From: Wenzhouxiangella sp.
Lineage (GTDB): Bacteria > Pseudomonadota > Gammaproteobacteria > Xanthomonadales > Wenzhouxiangellaceae
Direction of reading: 5' to 3'
Length of the DNA: 34,810 nucleotides
Assembly: GCA_007694885.1 (NCBI GenBank)
Contig: REEW01000070.1
Location: forward strand, 1-34,810
Part shown: positions 8,269-20,907 of the stretch, piece after piece
How positions within the stretch are numbered: the first letter of the stretch is position 1
How the letters are laid out: each line of letters opens with the position of its first letter
Position numbers and translations under genes: made by a program
Notes under the pieces: model-generated
What the model saw: only the letters and a program-made list of their open reading frames with translations
Database searches by the model: none
What the model was told of the DNA's origin: nothing

Positions 8269-8353
8269 GAATGCTTTGCCGGGCGCATGCTCTAGCAAGG
8301 GTAAAAAGGCCATTCTAGCGCGTTGATCGAACCGTGCCGGTCTGGCTTGAGCC

Positions 8354-8383
8354 AAAAAAAACGCCGGCCAGGGGGCCGGCGTT
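8354..8383 (-). terminator. Rho-independent terminator after ftsH
   Basis: On the minus strand a perfect 10-bp stem AACGCCGGCC / GGCCGGCGTT (8374-8383 with 8360-8369) with a 4-nt loop runs into a T tract (A tract 8354-8359 on the plus strand). It lies 23 nt after the ftsH stop codon. Confidence 0.93.
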
Positions 8384-8406
8384 ATTCAAGTCCGGGTCGG
8401 AACGTG

Positions 8407-10322
<1,916 letters not shown>

Positions 10323-10326
<4 letters not shown>

Positions 10327-11000
10327 CAGTCTTCTCCAAATGGGTTTTTCTCGACCGCGGCCTCGATTGTACGCGAGCCCGCAGGCCGGATGAATCGGGT
10401 CAGACCGCGGCCGACCAGGTAAACTTCCCTGCTCTGTGCGCGAGATGCGGCAGGTTTCCGGACCTTCGTTGACTTGAATGTTCGCCTGAAGTTGGTGAGC
10501 AAGCTGTCAAATCCAGCACCCTGAAAGACTTTGACCACACAACTTCCGGAAGTATCCAGCCATTCCTGAGCAAACGCCAGGGCCAACTCGGCCAAATGAA
10601 CGCTTCGGGCCTGATCGGCCGGGCCGATGCCCGAGATATTGGGGGCCATGTCGGACAAGACAAGATCGACCTTGCCCCCCTCCAGCAATCGTTCCAGCTC
10701 GGCCAGCGCCGAATCTTCGCGGAAGTCTGCCTGGATGAAGACCACGCCCGGCAAGGGCTCCATCGGCAAGATATCCAGCGCCACCACCCGGCCCCGGTCG
10801 CCCAGGCGTTGCCGGGCAACCTGCGACCAGCTGCCCGGCGCCGCACCAAGATCGACCACCGTGTTCACGTTGCCAAACAAGCTGTCTTTCTGGTCGAGTT
10901 CCAACAGCTTGTAGGCCGCCCGCGCTCTGTAGCCTTCCTCACGCGCCCGACGCACGTAGGGATCATTCTGCTGACGCGTTTTCCAGGCTTTCGACGACAT
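10323..11000 (-). CDS. rlmE: 23S rRNA 2'-O-ribose U2552 methyltransferase RlmE (FtsJ/RrmJ)
   Basis: 225 residues. The enzyme methylates U2552 in the A loop of 23S rRNA at a late step of 50S maturation. The SAM motif [11 protein letters not shown] is at 48-58, and the K-D-K-E catalytic tetrad can be placed at K31, D117 (LSDMAPN), K157 (VVKVFQG) and E192 (SREVYLV). About 20 residues extend past the usual C-terminus and are not conserved as far as I can tell. It is the first gene of the rlmE-ftsH unit and is divergent from yhbY, as in E. coli. Confidence 0.96.
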
Positions 11001-11032
11001 TGAAGGCTCTGGCGTAACCGGGCTCAGGCAAC

Positions 11033-11038
11033 AGTGTA
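11033..11038 (-). promoter_or_regulatory. Candidate -10 box of rlmE
   Basis: TACACT on the minus strand lies 32 nt upstream of the rlmE ATG. A recognisable -35 hexamer is lacking. It faces a TAAAAT for yhbY 30 bp away on the other strand, which makes a compact divergent promoter region. Confidence 0.4.
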
Positions 11039-11068
11039 AGCCACAGCCGCCGTCGGTGCCTGTTGCAG

Positions 11069-11074
11069 TAAAAT
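11069..11074 (+). promoter_or_regulatory. Candidate -10 box of yhbY
   Basis: TAAAAT on the plus strand lies 30 nt upstream of the yhbY ATG at 11105. No clear -35 box is seen at usual spacing. Confidence 0.4.
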
Positions 11075-11104
11075 GGCGACCGGACCCGCCCCCAAGATCT
11101 CCTC

Positions 11105-11398
11105 ATGCCACTGACCAACGCCCAGCGCAAATACCTGCGAGGACTGTCGCACGACCTCGACCCGGTCGTCATGATCGCCGACAAGGGCCTGAGCGAAACG
11201 GTGCTGGCCGAGATCGAGCAGGCCCTGGACCATCACGAACTGATCAAGATCAAGCTTCGCGCCGAACGCGAGCAGCGAGGCGCGTGGGTGGACCGGATTG
11301 CCAGGCAGTTTCGGGCTGAACTCGTTCACCAGATCGGCCAGGTCGCTTGCTACTATCGGAGGCATCCGAAACACCCCAAGATCGCCCTGCCTTCCTGA
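11105..11398 (+). CDS. yhbY: CRM-domain ribosome assembly protein YhbY
   Basis: 97 residues, the same length as E. coli YhbY. The CRS1/YhbY RNA-binding domain fills the protein: MPLTNAQRKYLRG start, HDLDPVVMIADKGLSETVL and HHELIKIKLRAERE. Family members associate with pre-50S particles. It is divergent from rlmE, another 50S maturation gene, an arrangement shared with E. coli. No strong Shine-Dalgarno sequence precedes the ATG. Confidence 0.93.
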   Translation: MPLTNAQRKYLRGLSHDLDPVVMIADKGLSETVLAEIEQALDHHELIKIKLRAEREQRGAWVDRIARQFRAELVHQIGQVACYYRRHPKHPKIALPS

Positions 11399-11432
11399 TC
11401 AACCCCTCTGTGAACAACCGATTTGATTTGCC

Positions 11433-11828
11433 ATGATGCAATTGACCGAGCACAAGCCGGGCAATCACCACGCCATCCGAAGCGCCAGCTCAAGCCATGT
11501 GGTTGTCGACAACGAGCATTTTTCTTCCAGCCTGATTGTGGGTGCGCGACTGCTGGAGGCCGACTGGCCCGTCTTCGACTTGGCCGACCTGAATGAAACC
11601 ACGCTCAAACCGCTGATCGAGCATCAGCCGGAACTGGTCGTTCTCGGCTGCGGTGAACAGGCCCGGTTCCCGCCGGTCGCCATTCAGCGCCTGTTTTTCG
11701 AGCGCGGCATCGGGCTGGAGTGCATGGGCCTGACTGCCGCCTGCAGGACCTTCAACGTCCTGATGAGCGAAAACCGTCGCGCCATCGCCGGCCTGATTCT
11801 GAACCAAACCGGACAAGACCCCGCATGA
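11433..11828 (+). CDS. Mth938-like (DUF498 / NDUFAF3-type) domain protein
   Basis: 131 residues. The Mth938 fold is recognised from ELVVLGCGEQARFPP in the middle and GIGLECMGLTAACRTFNVLMSENRRAIAGLIL at the end (only the first part of this block is diagnostic). Eukaryotic relatives help assemble respiratory complex I; bacterial members often lie next to protein-export or quinone genes and their role is not settled. It starts 34 nt after yhbY, and its stop overlaps the start of the S9 peptidase by 4 nt (ATGA), so these two are coupled. Confidence 0.85.
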   Translation: MMQLTEHKPGNHHAIRSASSSHVVVDNEHFSSSLIVGARLLEADWPVFDLADLNETTLKPLIEHQPELVVLGCGEQARFPPVAIQRLFFERGIGLECMGLTAACRTFNVLMSENRRAIAGLILNQTGQDPA

Positions 11829-13774
11829 GACTTCCGACCACCATGAGCGCAATCACCACATCCGCAGCGGCCCTGGCCCTGATTGTGTCCGCGCAAACGC
11901 TGGCGGCAGAGACCGAGCCGACTCGAATCCAGCAGGGCAACCTGGTCATGGAGAACATCCCCGAGATTCCAGGCTCGGTGCGCGAGCGACTGCGCCAGTA
12001 CCAGAACGTGCGCTCGGCCGGCTTCTCGGATTTTGCCCCGGACGGCGGCATCTACATCCTGACCCGGTTCGGTGAGACCAACCAGATTCACCACCTTGCC
12101 CGGCCGATGGGCAAGCGCCGCCAGGTCACCTTTTACGATCAGCGCACGGGCTCTCCGACGGTGCGGCCGGACGGATCCGGGCAGTTCATGTTCACCCGCG
12201 ATGTCGGCGGCGACGAGTTTTTCCAGGGCTTTCTGTTCGATCCGGAAACCGCCCGGTCCAGCCAGTTCACCGAATCCGGAACCCGCAACCAGGGACTGAC
12301 CTGGTCGCCGGACGGCGCCCGGGTGGCCTGGGCGTCGGCAACCTGGGAGCAGCCTGACTACACCATCTGGGTGGCCGATCCGGCCGATCCGGACTCGCGG
12401 CGCAAATTGATCCAGGCCGAAGGAGCCACTGTCCCGCGCGAATGGTCGCCGGACGGCGAGCGCCTGCTGCTGGGCCGCTACATCTCGATCAACGAAACCC
12501 GCCTGTTCATGCTTGACCTGGAAAGCGGCGAACTCAGCCAGATCGAGCCGGACCGGCAGGTGGCCTACGGTGCCGTCCGCTTTTCCGCCGACGGATCGGA
12601 GCTGTACATGGTCAGCGATGCCGACGCCGAGTTTCGGCGCATTCTTGCCCTCGATCTCGACAGCGGGAACGAGCGCGTTGTCGTCGAGCATCCATGGGAC
12701 GTGCAGGCAATGGATCTCTCGCCCGACGGACGGCTGCTGGCCTATACCATCAACGCCGGCGGAATATCCGAGCTCCATCTGCTCGATCTCGAGCGCTCCG
12801 AGTCGGTCCCGGTGCCCGAGCTGCCGGTCGGCCTGATCGGCCAGGTCCGGTTCAGCCCCGACGGTGAGCGCCTCGGCTTCAGCCACAGCTGGGCGGGCTC
12901 TCCCGGGGATGCCTGGACCCTGGAACTGGCCGACGGCGAACTGCTGCGCTGGACCGAGTCCGAGGTCGGCGGCCTGGACACCTCCCGCTTTCGCGCCCCG
13001 GAGCTGATCACGTTCGAAAGCTTCGACGGCCTGGACGTGCCCGCCTTCGTCCACCGCCCGGACCACGACGGCCCGCACCCGGTCATTGTCTCGATTCACG
13101 GCGGGCCCGAAAGCCAGGCCCGGCCCGGTTTCAGTTCGACCTTCCAGTACTGGGTCCACGAACTCGGCGCGGCCGTGGTCGTTCCCAACGTTCGCGGCTC
13201 TTCCGGCTACGGCAACGAGTACGTCAACCTCGACAACGTGTTTCTGCGCGAGCATTCCGTGTTCGACATCGGCGCCCTGCTCGACTGGATCGAGCAGCAA
13301 CCGGAACTCGATCACGAGCGGGTCGTGGTCTACGGCGGCTCCTACGGCGGCTACATGGTGCTGGCCAGCCTGATGCACTACTCCGACCGCCTGGCCGGCG
13401 GTATCAACATCGTCGGCATCTCCAATTTTGTCACGTTCCTGGAAAACACCGCCGGCTACCGGCGCGACCTGCGGCGGGCCGAGTACGGCGACGAGCGCAT
13501 TCCGGAAGTGCGCGAATTCCTCGAGTCGATTTCGCCGACCAACAACGCCGAACGGATCAGCGCACCGCTGTTCATCATCCAGGGAGCCAACGATCCGCGC
13601 GTGCCGGCCTCGGAAGCCGAGCAGATCCTCGAAGCGGTCCGCTCCGCCGGCGGCAACCCCTGGTATTTGCTGGCACTCGACGAAGGCCACGGATTCGCCC
13701 GTCAGTCCAACCGCGACTTCCAGCGCGAGGCCGAAACCCTGTTTCTGGCCGAGGTGCTTGGCCTGAGTCTGTAG
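11825..13774 (+). CDS. Exported S9 family prolyl-oligopeptidase-type serine peptidase
   Basis: 649 residues. An N-terminal signal peptide is likely (hydrophobic about 8-26, then SAQTLAAET). Residues about 60-380 form a beta-propeller with repeated SPDG/SADG turns. The C-terminal alpha/beta hydrolase domain carries the oxyanion segment VSIHGGPESQ, the nucleophile S506 in GGSYGGYM, D590 in QGANDPRVP and H622 in DEGHGF, so the triad is complete. Related S9C enzymes act as acylaminoacyl or dipeptidyl peptidases on oligopeptides, probably in the periplasm here. The ATG at 11825 puts the signal peptide at the N-terminus and overlaps the upstream stop. Confidence 0.92.
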   Translation: MRLPTTMSAITTSAAALALIVSAQTLAAETEPTRIQQGNLVMENIPEIPGSVRERLRQYQNVRSAGFSDFAPDGGIYILTRFGETNQIHHLARPMGKRRQVTFYDQRTGSPTVRPDGSGQFMFTRDVGGDEFFQGFLFDPETARSSQFTESGTRNQGLTWSPDGARVAWASATWEQPDYTIWVADPADPDSRRKLIQAEGATVPREWSPDGERLLLGRYISINETRLFMLDLESGELSQIEPDRQVAYGAVRFSADGSELYMVSDADAEFRRILALDLDSGNERVVVEHPWDVQAMDLSPDGRLLAYTINAGGISELHLLDLERSESVPVPELPVGLIGQVRFSPDGERLGFSHSWAGSPGDAWTLELADGELLRWTESEVGGLDTSRFRAPELITFESFDGLDVPAFVHRPDHDGPHPVIVSIHGGPESQARPGFSSTFQYWVHELGAAVVVPNVRGSSGYGNEYVNLDNVFLREHSVFDIGALLDWIEQQPELDHERVVVYGGSYGGYMVLASLMHYSDRLAGGINIVGISNFVTFLENTAGYRRDLRRAEYGDERIPEVREFLESISPTNNAERISAPLFIIQGANDPRVPASEAEQILEAVRSAGGNPWYLLALDEGHGFARQSNRDFQREAETLFLAEVLGLSL

Positions 13775-13782
13775 GACACGGC

Positions 13783-13821
13783 CCGGCCGACTCTGCCCCG
13801 GACCGCGGCAGGGTCGGCCGG
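13783..13821 (+). terminator. Strong GC-rich hairpin after the S9 peptidase gene
   Basis: A 15-bp stem with one G-T pair (13783-13797 with 13807-13821) closes a 9-nt loop. It begins 8 nt after the peptidase stop codon. No T tract follows, so it could be a factor-dependent stop, an mRNA-stabilising structure or an attenuator ahead of the next gene. Confidence 0.55.
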
Positions 13822-13843
13822 CCCAGGCCCATGAGTGGCGGGG

Positions 13844-13849
13844 TACACT
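13844..13849 (+). promoter_or_regulatory. Candidate -10 box of the AidB-like gene
   Basis: TACACT lies 30 nt upstream of the ATG at 13880, just after the strong hairpin. No convincing -35 box is seen. Confidence 0.35.
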
Positions 13850-13879
13850 AGAGCCCGAAACCACCAGCTCCGTTACCGC

Positions 13880-15543
13880 ATGCCTGGCCAGCCCTCGACG
13901 AGCGCAACCCACGAGGTTTTGAATCAGCCTCTGCCCCTGGAAAACTACAACGCCTACCGCGGCGATTCGGCCCTGCGCGAAGCGGTAAAACTTGAAGGGG
14001 GCCAGGCCTTCGAAGAACGCCTGCTCGCCTACGGCGAAATCGCCGGCCACGAGATTCTCGAACTGGGTTTTCCGGCCAATGCGCACAAGCCGGTTCTTCG
14101 CACCCACGACCGCTACGGTCACCGCGTAGACCAGGTCGACTTCCACCCCAGCTACCACCGCCTGATGGCGCTGGGCATCGAGCACGGACTGGCTTCGCTG
14201 ACCTGGAGCGATCTGCCCGGGGCACGGGTTGCGCGTTCGGCCCTGATGTACCTGCACAATCAATTCGAAGCGGGCACGATGTGCCCGATCACCATGACCC
14301 ACGCAGCCGTTCCCTCGCTGCGCCTGCAGCCGGAGATCGCGGCCGACTGGGTGCCACGCCTGCTGGCCGGGCAATACGACCCGGATTTCCGCCCCGCCGG
14401 CGAAAAACGCGGCGCGACCATCGGCATGGCAATGACCGAAAAGCAGGGCGGATCGGATGTGCGCGCCAATACCACCCGCGCCCGGCCGCTCGGCCAGCCC
14501 GGACCCGGCCGGGCCTACGAGCTGGTCGGCCACAAGTGGTTCTGTTCGGCGCCGATGTCGGATGCGTTCCTGAGCCTGGCCCAGACCGCCGAAGGCCTGA
14601 GTTGCTTCCTGGTCCCGCGCTGGCGCCCCGACGGCGGCGTCAACCCGATCCATATCCAGCGCCTCAAGGACAAGCTCGGCAACCTGTCCAATGCCTCGAG
14701 CGAAATCGAGTACCCGGGCACCTGGGCGCAAATGATCGGCGAGCCCGGTCGCGGCGTGGCCACCATCATCCGGATGGTTGCCGAGACCCGCCTGGACTGC
14801 GTCATCGGCTCGGCCTCGCTGATGCGCCAGGCACTCGCCCAGGCCCTGCACCACTGCGCCCAGCGAGAAGCCTTCGGAGCACCCCTGTCGCGCCAGCCGC
14901 TGATGAGCAACGTGCTCGCCGACCTCGCCCTGGAATCCGAAGCCGCCATGCGCCTGGCCCTGCACCTGGCCGGGCGTTTCGAGCGCGCCCAGGGCGGCGA
15001 CGAAACGTCCGAACTGATCGCCCGCATCGCCACGCCGGTGGCCAAGTACTGGGTCTGCAAGCGTGCCGTGGCCATGGTCAACGAAGCCCAGGAATGCATG
15101 GGCGGCGCCGGCTACGTCGAGGAATTCATCCTGCCGAGGATCTACCGGGAAGCGCCGGTCAACGCGATCTGGGAAGGCTCGGGCAACGTCCAGTGCCTGG
15201 ACGTGCTGCGCGCCCTGCAACGCGAACCGCGCTGCCTGGAAGCGGTGCTGGCATTCATGGCCCCGGCCATGGCCGCCGCGCCCGAAGTCCGGGCCCTGGT
15301 CGATCGCCTGCAGCGCGACCTGGCCCGCCCCGACACGGTCCAGATCCAGGCCCGACGGGTGGTCGAGGCGCTCGCCCTGGGTCTGCAGGCCACCGTGTTG
15401 CTGCAGTCAGGACCAGGGATGGTGGCCGATGCTTTCGTGCGCGGCCGCCTGGGGCCTGAGCGTGGACTGATGTACGGCGAGCTGCCGGACGAGATCGACC
15501 TTGCTGCCCTGGTCGCTCGCGCCCAGCCCTGTCGGGACGCTGC

Positions 15544-15547
<4 letters not shown>
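13880..15547 (+). CDS. AidB-like acyl-CoA dehydrogenase family flavoprotein
   Basis: 555 residues, close to E. coli AidB (about 540). AidB is an FAD protein of the adaptive response to alkylation that binds DNA and may destroy alkylating agents; close relatives are annotated as isovaleryl-CoA dehydrogenases. Visible features are the N-terminal NQPLPLENYNAYRGD, the FAD loop MAMTEKQGGSDVRANTT (about 181-197), DKLGNLSNASSEIEY, and the AidB-type PVNAIWEGSGNVQCLDVLR near 427-445. A GTG at 13835 could add 15 residues but would start inside the -10 region. The stop overlaps the next start by 4 nt, so it is coupled to the transporter gene. AidB function rather than ordinary beta-oxidation is inference. 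Confidence 0.87.
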
Positions 15548-17019
<1,472 letters not shown>

Positions 17020-17045
17020 GGGGAAGCTTTGCGCGAGCTCACGAA

Positions 17046-17066
17046 GGCAGGCATTGAAGACCTGCC
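17046..17066 (+). other. Weak hairpin between the transporter gene and oxyR
   Basis: GGCAGG / CCTGCC (17046-17051 with 17061-17066) with a 9-nt loop is followed by GGTTT. The T tract is too short to be sure of termination. It is the only structure I see between the two genes. Confidence 0.3.
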
Positions 17067-17111
17067 GGTTTACCTGACCTACCAGACAATCCATGGCGGA
17101 ACCCCAACAGC

Positions 17112-18014
17112 ATGAACATCCGGGCCCTGCAATACCTTGTCACCCTGGCCGAAGTCCGGCACTTCAGCAAGGCCGCCGAGCGCTGCCACGTCAGCCAGCC
17201 AACCCTGAGCACGCAGATCCGCAAACTCGAAGAAGAACTCGACGTGCAGCTGGTCGAACGCTCGCCGCGCCAGGTCATGCTCACCCGCGTCGGCGAAGAG
17301 GTCGTCGAACGCTGCCGCGCCATACTCGCCGAAGTCGAGTCGATGAAAACGGTAGCGCGCCGTTCGCGCGACCCCCACGCGGGGCTGTTGCGCCTGGGCA
17401 TCTTTCCAACCCTGGCACCCTACCTGCTGCCGCACGTCATCCCCGAGATTCGGCGACGATTCCCGAGGCTGAAGCTGCGCCTGTTCGAAGAAAAAACCGA
17501 GCGCGTTTTGCAGATGCTCAGCCAGGGTCGGCTCGATGCCGGGCTGCTGGCCTTGCCGGCCGGCGGCGATCAACTCGTTTCACGCACTTTGTTCGAGGAG
17601 CCGTTCGTGGTCGCCATGCCCGAGGGCCATCCGCTGAGCCGGCGCGAGCGCCTAACGCTGGCCGACCTGGAAGACCAGGAATTGCTGCTGCTGGAAGACG
17701 GACACTGCCTGCGCGATCAGGCTTTGTCGGTGTGCCAGATGGCCGGAGCCCATGAACAGCTGGATTTTCACGCCACCAGCATGGAAACCCTCCGCCAGAT
17801 GGTCGCCGCCAATACCGGGATCACCCTGTTGCCCACGCTGGCCATCAAGCCGCCCATTTCGCCGACCGAAAACCTGGTGACCCGCCCTTTCCACGAGGGT
17901 GGCCCCACCCGTTCCATCGCCATGGTCTGGCGAAAAAGCTCGGCGCTGAGCGAGTTTCTCGAGGAACTGGCCGAAGTCTTCTCGGGCATCGATGCCGCCC
18001 TGTTGCGGCCGTAA
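17112..18014 (+). CDS. oxyR: Hydrogen peroxide-sensing LysR-type regulator OxyR
   Basis: 300 residues. The N-terminal winged helix reads MNIRALQYLVTLAEVRHFSKAAERCHVSQPTLS in register with E. coli OxyR. The sensor domain keeps EDGHCLRDQAL and SVCQMAG, with the redox cysteines at C199 and C208, the E. coli numbers exactly, so disulfide-switch sensing is expected. ATSMETLRQMVAANTGITLLP is also typical. It activates peroxide defence genes; no catalase or peroxiredoxin gene is next to it here. It ends 11 bp from the convergent DUF4340 gene. Confidence 0.94.
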   Translation: MNIRALQYLVTLAEVRHFSKAAERCHVSQPTLSTQIRKLEEELDVQLVERSPRQVMLTRVGEEVVERCRAILAEVESMKTVARRSRDPHAGLLRLGIFPTLAPYLLPHVIPEIRRRFPRLKLRLFEEKTERVLQMLSQGRLDAGLLALPAGGDQLVSRTLFEEPFVVAMPEGHPLSRRERLTLADLEDQELLLLEDGHCLRDQALSVCQMAGAHEQLDFHATSMETLRQMVAANTGITLLPTLAIKPPISPTENLVTRPFHEGGPTRSIAMVWRKSSALSEFLEELAEVFSGIDAALLRP

Positions 18015-18025
18015 CCCCCGCCCGG

Positions 18026-19063
18026 CTAGTCCCCGATGGGTTCGAGCAGGTCTTCCGGGCGTCGGGTCATCATCCTGAATTTGTTCTCGCCGAGCCCGTA
18101 TTGCCAGGGCGCCAGACGCGCATCGACGGCGACCGCATCGGCCAGCAGATCATCATCTGGTTGGGCCGACTCTTCATTGGCCGTGGCTTCGACTTCCGCT
18201 GACACCGAAAAATGAGCCCAGCGCCCGTCCTCGTCGGTGAACAGGCTGACGACGAAATTCAGACCGTCGCGGGTGACGTACAGCGCTCGCACGGCGTCAT
18301 CGGGGACCTCGGTGGCATGCCGGCGTACATCCTCGAAAACCACGTTGGCCAGACCGTTGGCAACCGGCCGGATCTCCCATCGCGGCGCCGCCTGGCGACC
18401 TTCGGGCACATCCAGCAACACCCACTGATCGCCCTCCTCGTCGGCCGGCCGCAGGCGCACCCGGTCGCCGTCCGGGTGCACGATGGTGACCTCGGCCAGT
18501 TCGGTGGCCGGGATGTCCATGACGCTGCGCTCCAGCCAGCCCAGGGCGCGGTCGGGAACCTGCAGCGGTCGATCGGTCAGCCAGGCCTGTTCCTGACCGG
18601 CGATCCGGGCGTAGCGCCCCCCGGTGGTCGCATCGCGCTCGCCCAGGATCAGCGCCGGAAACTCCGATCCGGGAAACTCCAGCTGGATGCCGCTGGCCTC
18701 GGCCGACCCGACATCGGCCACACCCAGGCGTGGATACCACTCCGGCAGCGAGGTGCGAGGCTCGGCACGGCGGGCTTCGGCCAGCTCCCGCAGCAGATCA
18801 TGGACCCGGCGATAGTCGGCCTCGTAGTCGTCCCGGTTGCGGACATGCCAGGCTCGCGTCCCGCGCCGCAACTCGGCGACCAGTTCGCCATCGGCTCCGA
18901 CCACGTCGAGGGCAGCCAGCTCGTTGACCGCCTGGCGCAGGCCGGGGATCAGCGGCCCCGCTTCGTCGGTCGGCGGGCTGGACCGGGTCCCGGTAAAGAG
19001 CAAGGCGACCAGCATCAGGATCAGGGCAGCCACGCCGAGCAGGACAATGCTGCGCTGGGTCAT
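18026..19063 (-). CDS. DUF4340 domain protein, last gene of a Gld-like ABC operon
   Basis: 345 residues. One N-terminal membrane anchor (about 5-24, SIVLLGVAALILMLVALLF) precedes a long soluble part with two related DUF4340-type repeats: an NELAALDVVGADGELVAELRRG strand-rich block, and ELAEVTIVHPDGDRVRLRPADE in the second half. It starts within the stop codon of the GldG-like gene (ATGA, 19060-19063). This ATPase/permease/GldG-like/DUF4340 order is a known pairing, so it is likely an accessory periplasmic protein of the same ABC complex. The exact role is unknown. Confidence 0.85.
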   Translation of the reverse strand: MTQRSIVLLGVAALILMLVALLFTGTRSSPPTDEAGPLIPGLRQAVNELAALDVVGADGELVAELRRGTRAWHVRNRDDYEADYRRVHDLLRELAEARRAEPRTSLPEWYPRLGVADVGSAEASGIQLEFPGSEFPALILGERDATTGGRYARIAGQEQAWLTDRPLQVPDRALGWLERSVMDIPATELAEVTIVHPDGDRVRLRPADEEGDQWVLLDVPEGRQAAPRWEIRPVANGLANVVFEDVRRHATEVPDDAVRALYVTRDGLNFVVSLFTDEDGRWAHFSVSAEVEATANEESAQPDDDLLADAVAVDARLAPWQYGLGENKFRMMTRRPEDLLEPIGD

Positions 19064-20901
19064 GCCTGGACCTCTTTGCGGCGCCGGCTGAAGGCCTGGC
19101 GGCGGCGCCAGGCCAGGATCAGCGCGAACACGGTGACCAGCAGCGGCATGAGGCCGATATTGACCATCTTGATGCGGGTTCCCAGCGCTTCGATGTCGCG
19201 ATCCAGGTCGCGCCGGACCTGGCGCAGCTGACGCCGGATGTCCAGACGCTGGGCGATGAAGCGGTCGATCTCGGCTTCCTGCTCGGCGGTGAGCACGCTC
19301 AGATCGGCGTCCGCCCGGGCCTGCTGCAGCTCGTTCAATCGCCGTTCGGTTTCAGCCAGCTCGGCCTCCAGGCGTTGCTCGGTGGCGCGCAGGCTCTGCT
19401 CGGCGGCCCGGCGCAACTCGTCGACCAGGGTGAACGGTCGCGTCGACGTGCCGCGACTGCGCACGGCGATCAGGTCCGCGTTCCCCAGAAGGTTGTCGAT
19501 CGCGTTGACCACGAAATCCGCGTTGTTGGCGAATGGTTCCAGCAAGGTCGTGCCGAAGAAACGCTGGCGCTCCACCCAGTAGCGGTCGGCCAGGAAATCG
19601 GCATCGGCGACCAGGATGGCGTCGACGCGCCCCGACGCTGCACCCTCGGCAATGACCGCTTCCACTTCGCCGCTCAGCCGCGCGGCAAGTACGAACTGAT
19701 CACCCGTAGGCACCACTTCGTCGGCCAGCTGGCCGGGATCGGCCAGCGTCCTCAGCCGCTCGGTATCCAGCAGGCCGGCGCTGCGGCTGCTGGTCAGCAG
19801 CGGCTCGAGGACCAGCGGGCTTTGGTCAATCAAATGAATCCGGCCCACGGAGGCCATGTTGATGATCTCGAGCTCGCCGGTGACCACGTCATCACGATTC
19901 ATGTTGGCCTGGGTCACTCCGAGGATGCCGGCGTGACGAACCGGCGGCTGGCCCTGCTGCAGGGTGACCTGCAGGGCCTGGCCCAGGTCGGCGACGAACT
20001 CTTCAGTGGAAAAATCAACACCCCAACCCTCCAGCAATGGCCCAAGCGAGGAATGGCGGTCGGCGGTGAGCGCACCCATCGGATCGGCGGGATCCGGGCC
20101 GGGATCGGTTTCGGCGAAAGGATCGAGAAAGGCCAGCAGGCGACCGCCTTCGAGCGCAAAGGTCTCGATTTCTCCGAGCAGGGTTTCGCTGAGCCCGCGT
20201 GGGTGTACCAGCACCAGCACATCGATATCGTCCGGCAGTGCACTGGCTTCCAGGGCGATGGTTTCGACATCGAACAATTCGTGGATTTCCTCGTAGATCG
20301 CCCACGGCTCGAGCGGCCGGCCGGTCTGGAAATCCATGCCGCCTTCCATCGGCAAACCACTGATCAGACCCACCCGCGGACGCACAGGTCGACTCAGGAT
20401 GTAGACCATCCGGGCCAGTTCGTATTCCAGAAACGCTTCCCGGGCCGGGGAGATGAAGGGCAGCACCTCGCGCCCGTCGACCAGATTGGTCCCGACAACC
20501 CCCAGGTACAGGCTTTCGCCGCCCGGACCCACCGGCACGCCTTCCAGGCCGAGCAGGGTGGCCCGGTCCTCGTCTTCGCTGAAGGGGCGCGGATCGACCC
20601 GCCGGATCACCAGCCCGCCATCGGCGCGCAGGGCCATCTCGTCGAGCAGTTCCTGGACCCGGCGGGCGAAATTCCGGACCATCGGCAGATCGCTGCTGGC
20701 ACCCTCACTGAAAAAGAACTCCAGCGTGATCGGCTCGTCGATGTCGTCGAGCAGATTCAGCGTACCCGGGCTCAGCGTGTACAGGCGATTCTCGGTCAGG
20801 TCCAGGCGCAGGCCGGTCAGCCAGGCCCCGGACAGCATGGTCAGGGCAAGGAACAACACGGCCAGAAAGACCAGAGCGCTTGTCGAATACCAGTTCTTCA
20901 T
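19060..20901 (-). CDS. GldG-like ABC transport auxiliary protein
   Basis: 613 residues. An N-terminal membrane segment (about 8-30) is followed by LDLTENRLYTLSPGT, the hallmark of the GldG/ABC-transport-auxiliary family. A large periplasmic domain follows with thioredoxin-like and Rossmann-like halves. From about residue 500 comes a coiled coil rich in E, R and L (ATEQRLEAELAETERRLNEL), and a C-terminal membrane segment near 588-606 ends in a basic tail. In Bacteroidetes GldG works with GldA and GldF in gliding motility; proteobacterial homologues have no settled function. It starts 6 nt after the permease gene. Confidence 0.87.
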   Translation of the reverse strand: MKNWYSTSALVFLAVLFLALTMLSGAWLTGLRLDLTENRLYTLSPGTLNLLDDIDEPITLEFFFSEGASSDLPMVRNFARRVQELLDEMALRADGGLVIRRVDPRPFSEDEDRATLLGLEGVPVGPGGESLYLGVVGTNLVDGREVLPFISPAREAFLEYELARMVYILSRPVRPRVGLISGLPMEGGMDFQTGRPLEPWAIYEEIHELFDVETIALEASALPDDIDVLVLVHPRGLSETLLGEIETFALEGGRLLAFLDPFAETDPGPDPADPMGALTADRHSSLGPLLEGWGVDFSTEEFVADLGQALQVTLQQGQPPVRHAGILGVTQANMNRDDVVTGELEIINMASVGRIHLIDQSPLVLEPLLTSSRSAGLLDTERLRTLADPGQLADEVVPTGDQFVLAARLSGEVEAVIAEGAASGRVDAILVADADFLADRYWVERQRFFGTTLLEPFANNADFVVNAIDNLLGNADLIAVRSRGTSTRPFTLVDELRRAAEQSLRATEQRLEAELAETERRLNELQQARADADLSVLTAEQEAEIDRFIAQRLDIRRQLRQVRRDLDRDIEALGTRIKMVNIGLMPLLVTVFALILAWRRRQAFSRRRKEVQA

Positions 20902-20907
20902 CGCTTG

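Noticed and set aside
11684-15220. A 1178-codon open frame on the minus strand
   Set aside because: It lies antisense to the Mth938, S9 peptidase and AidB-like genes, all with clear families and catalytic motifs. Its translation has no recognisable domain and is rich in residues expected from reading GC-rich codons backwards.
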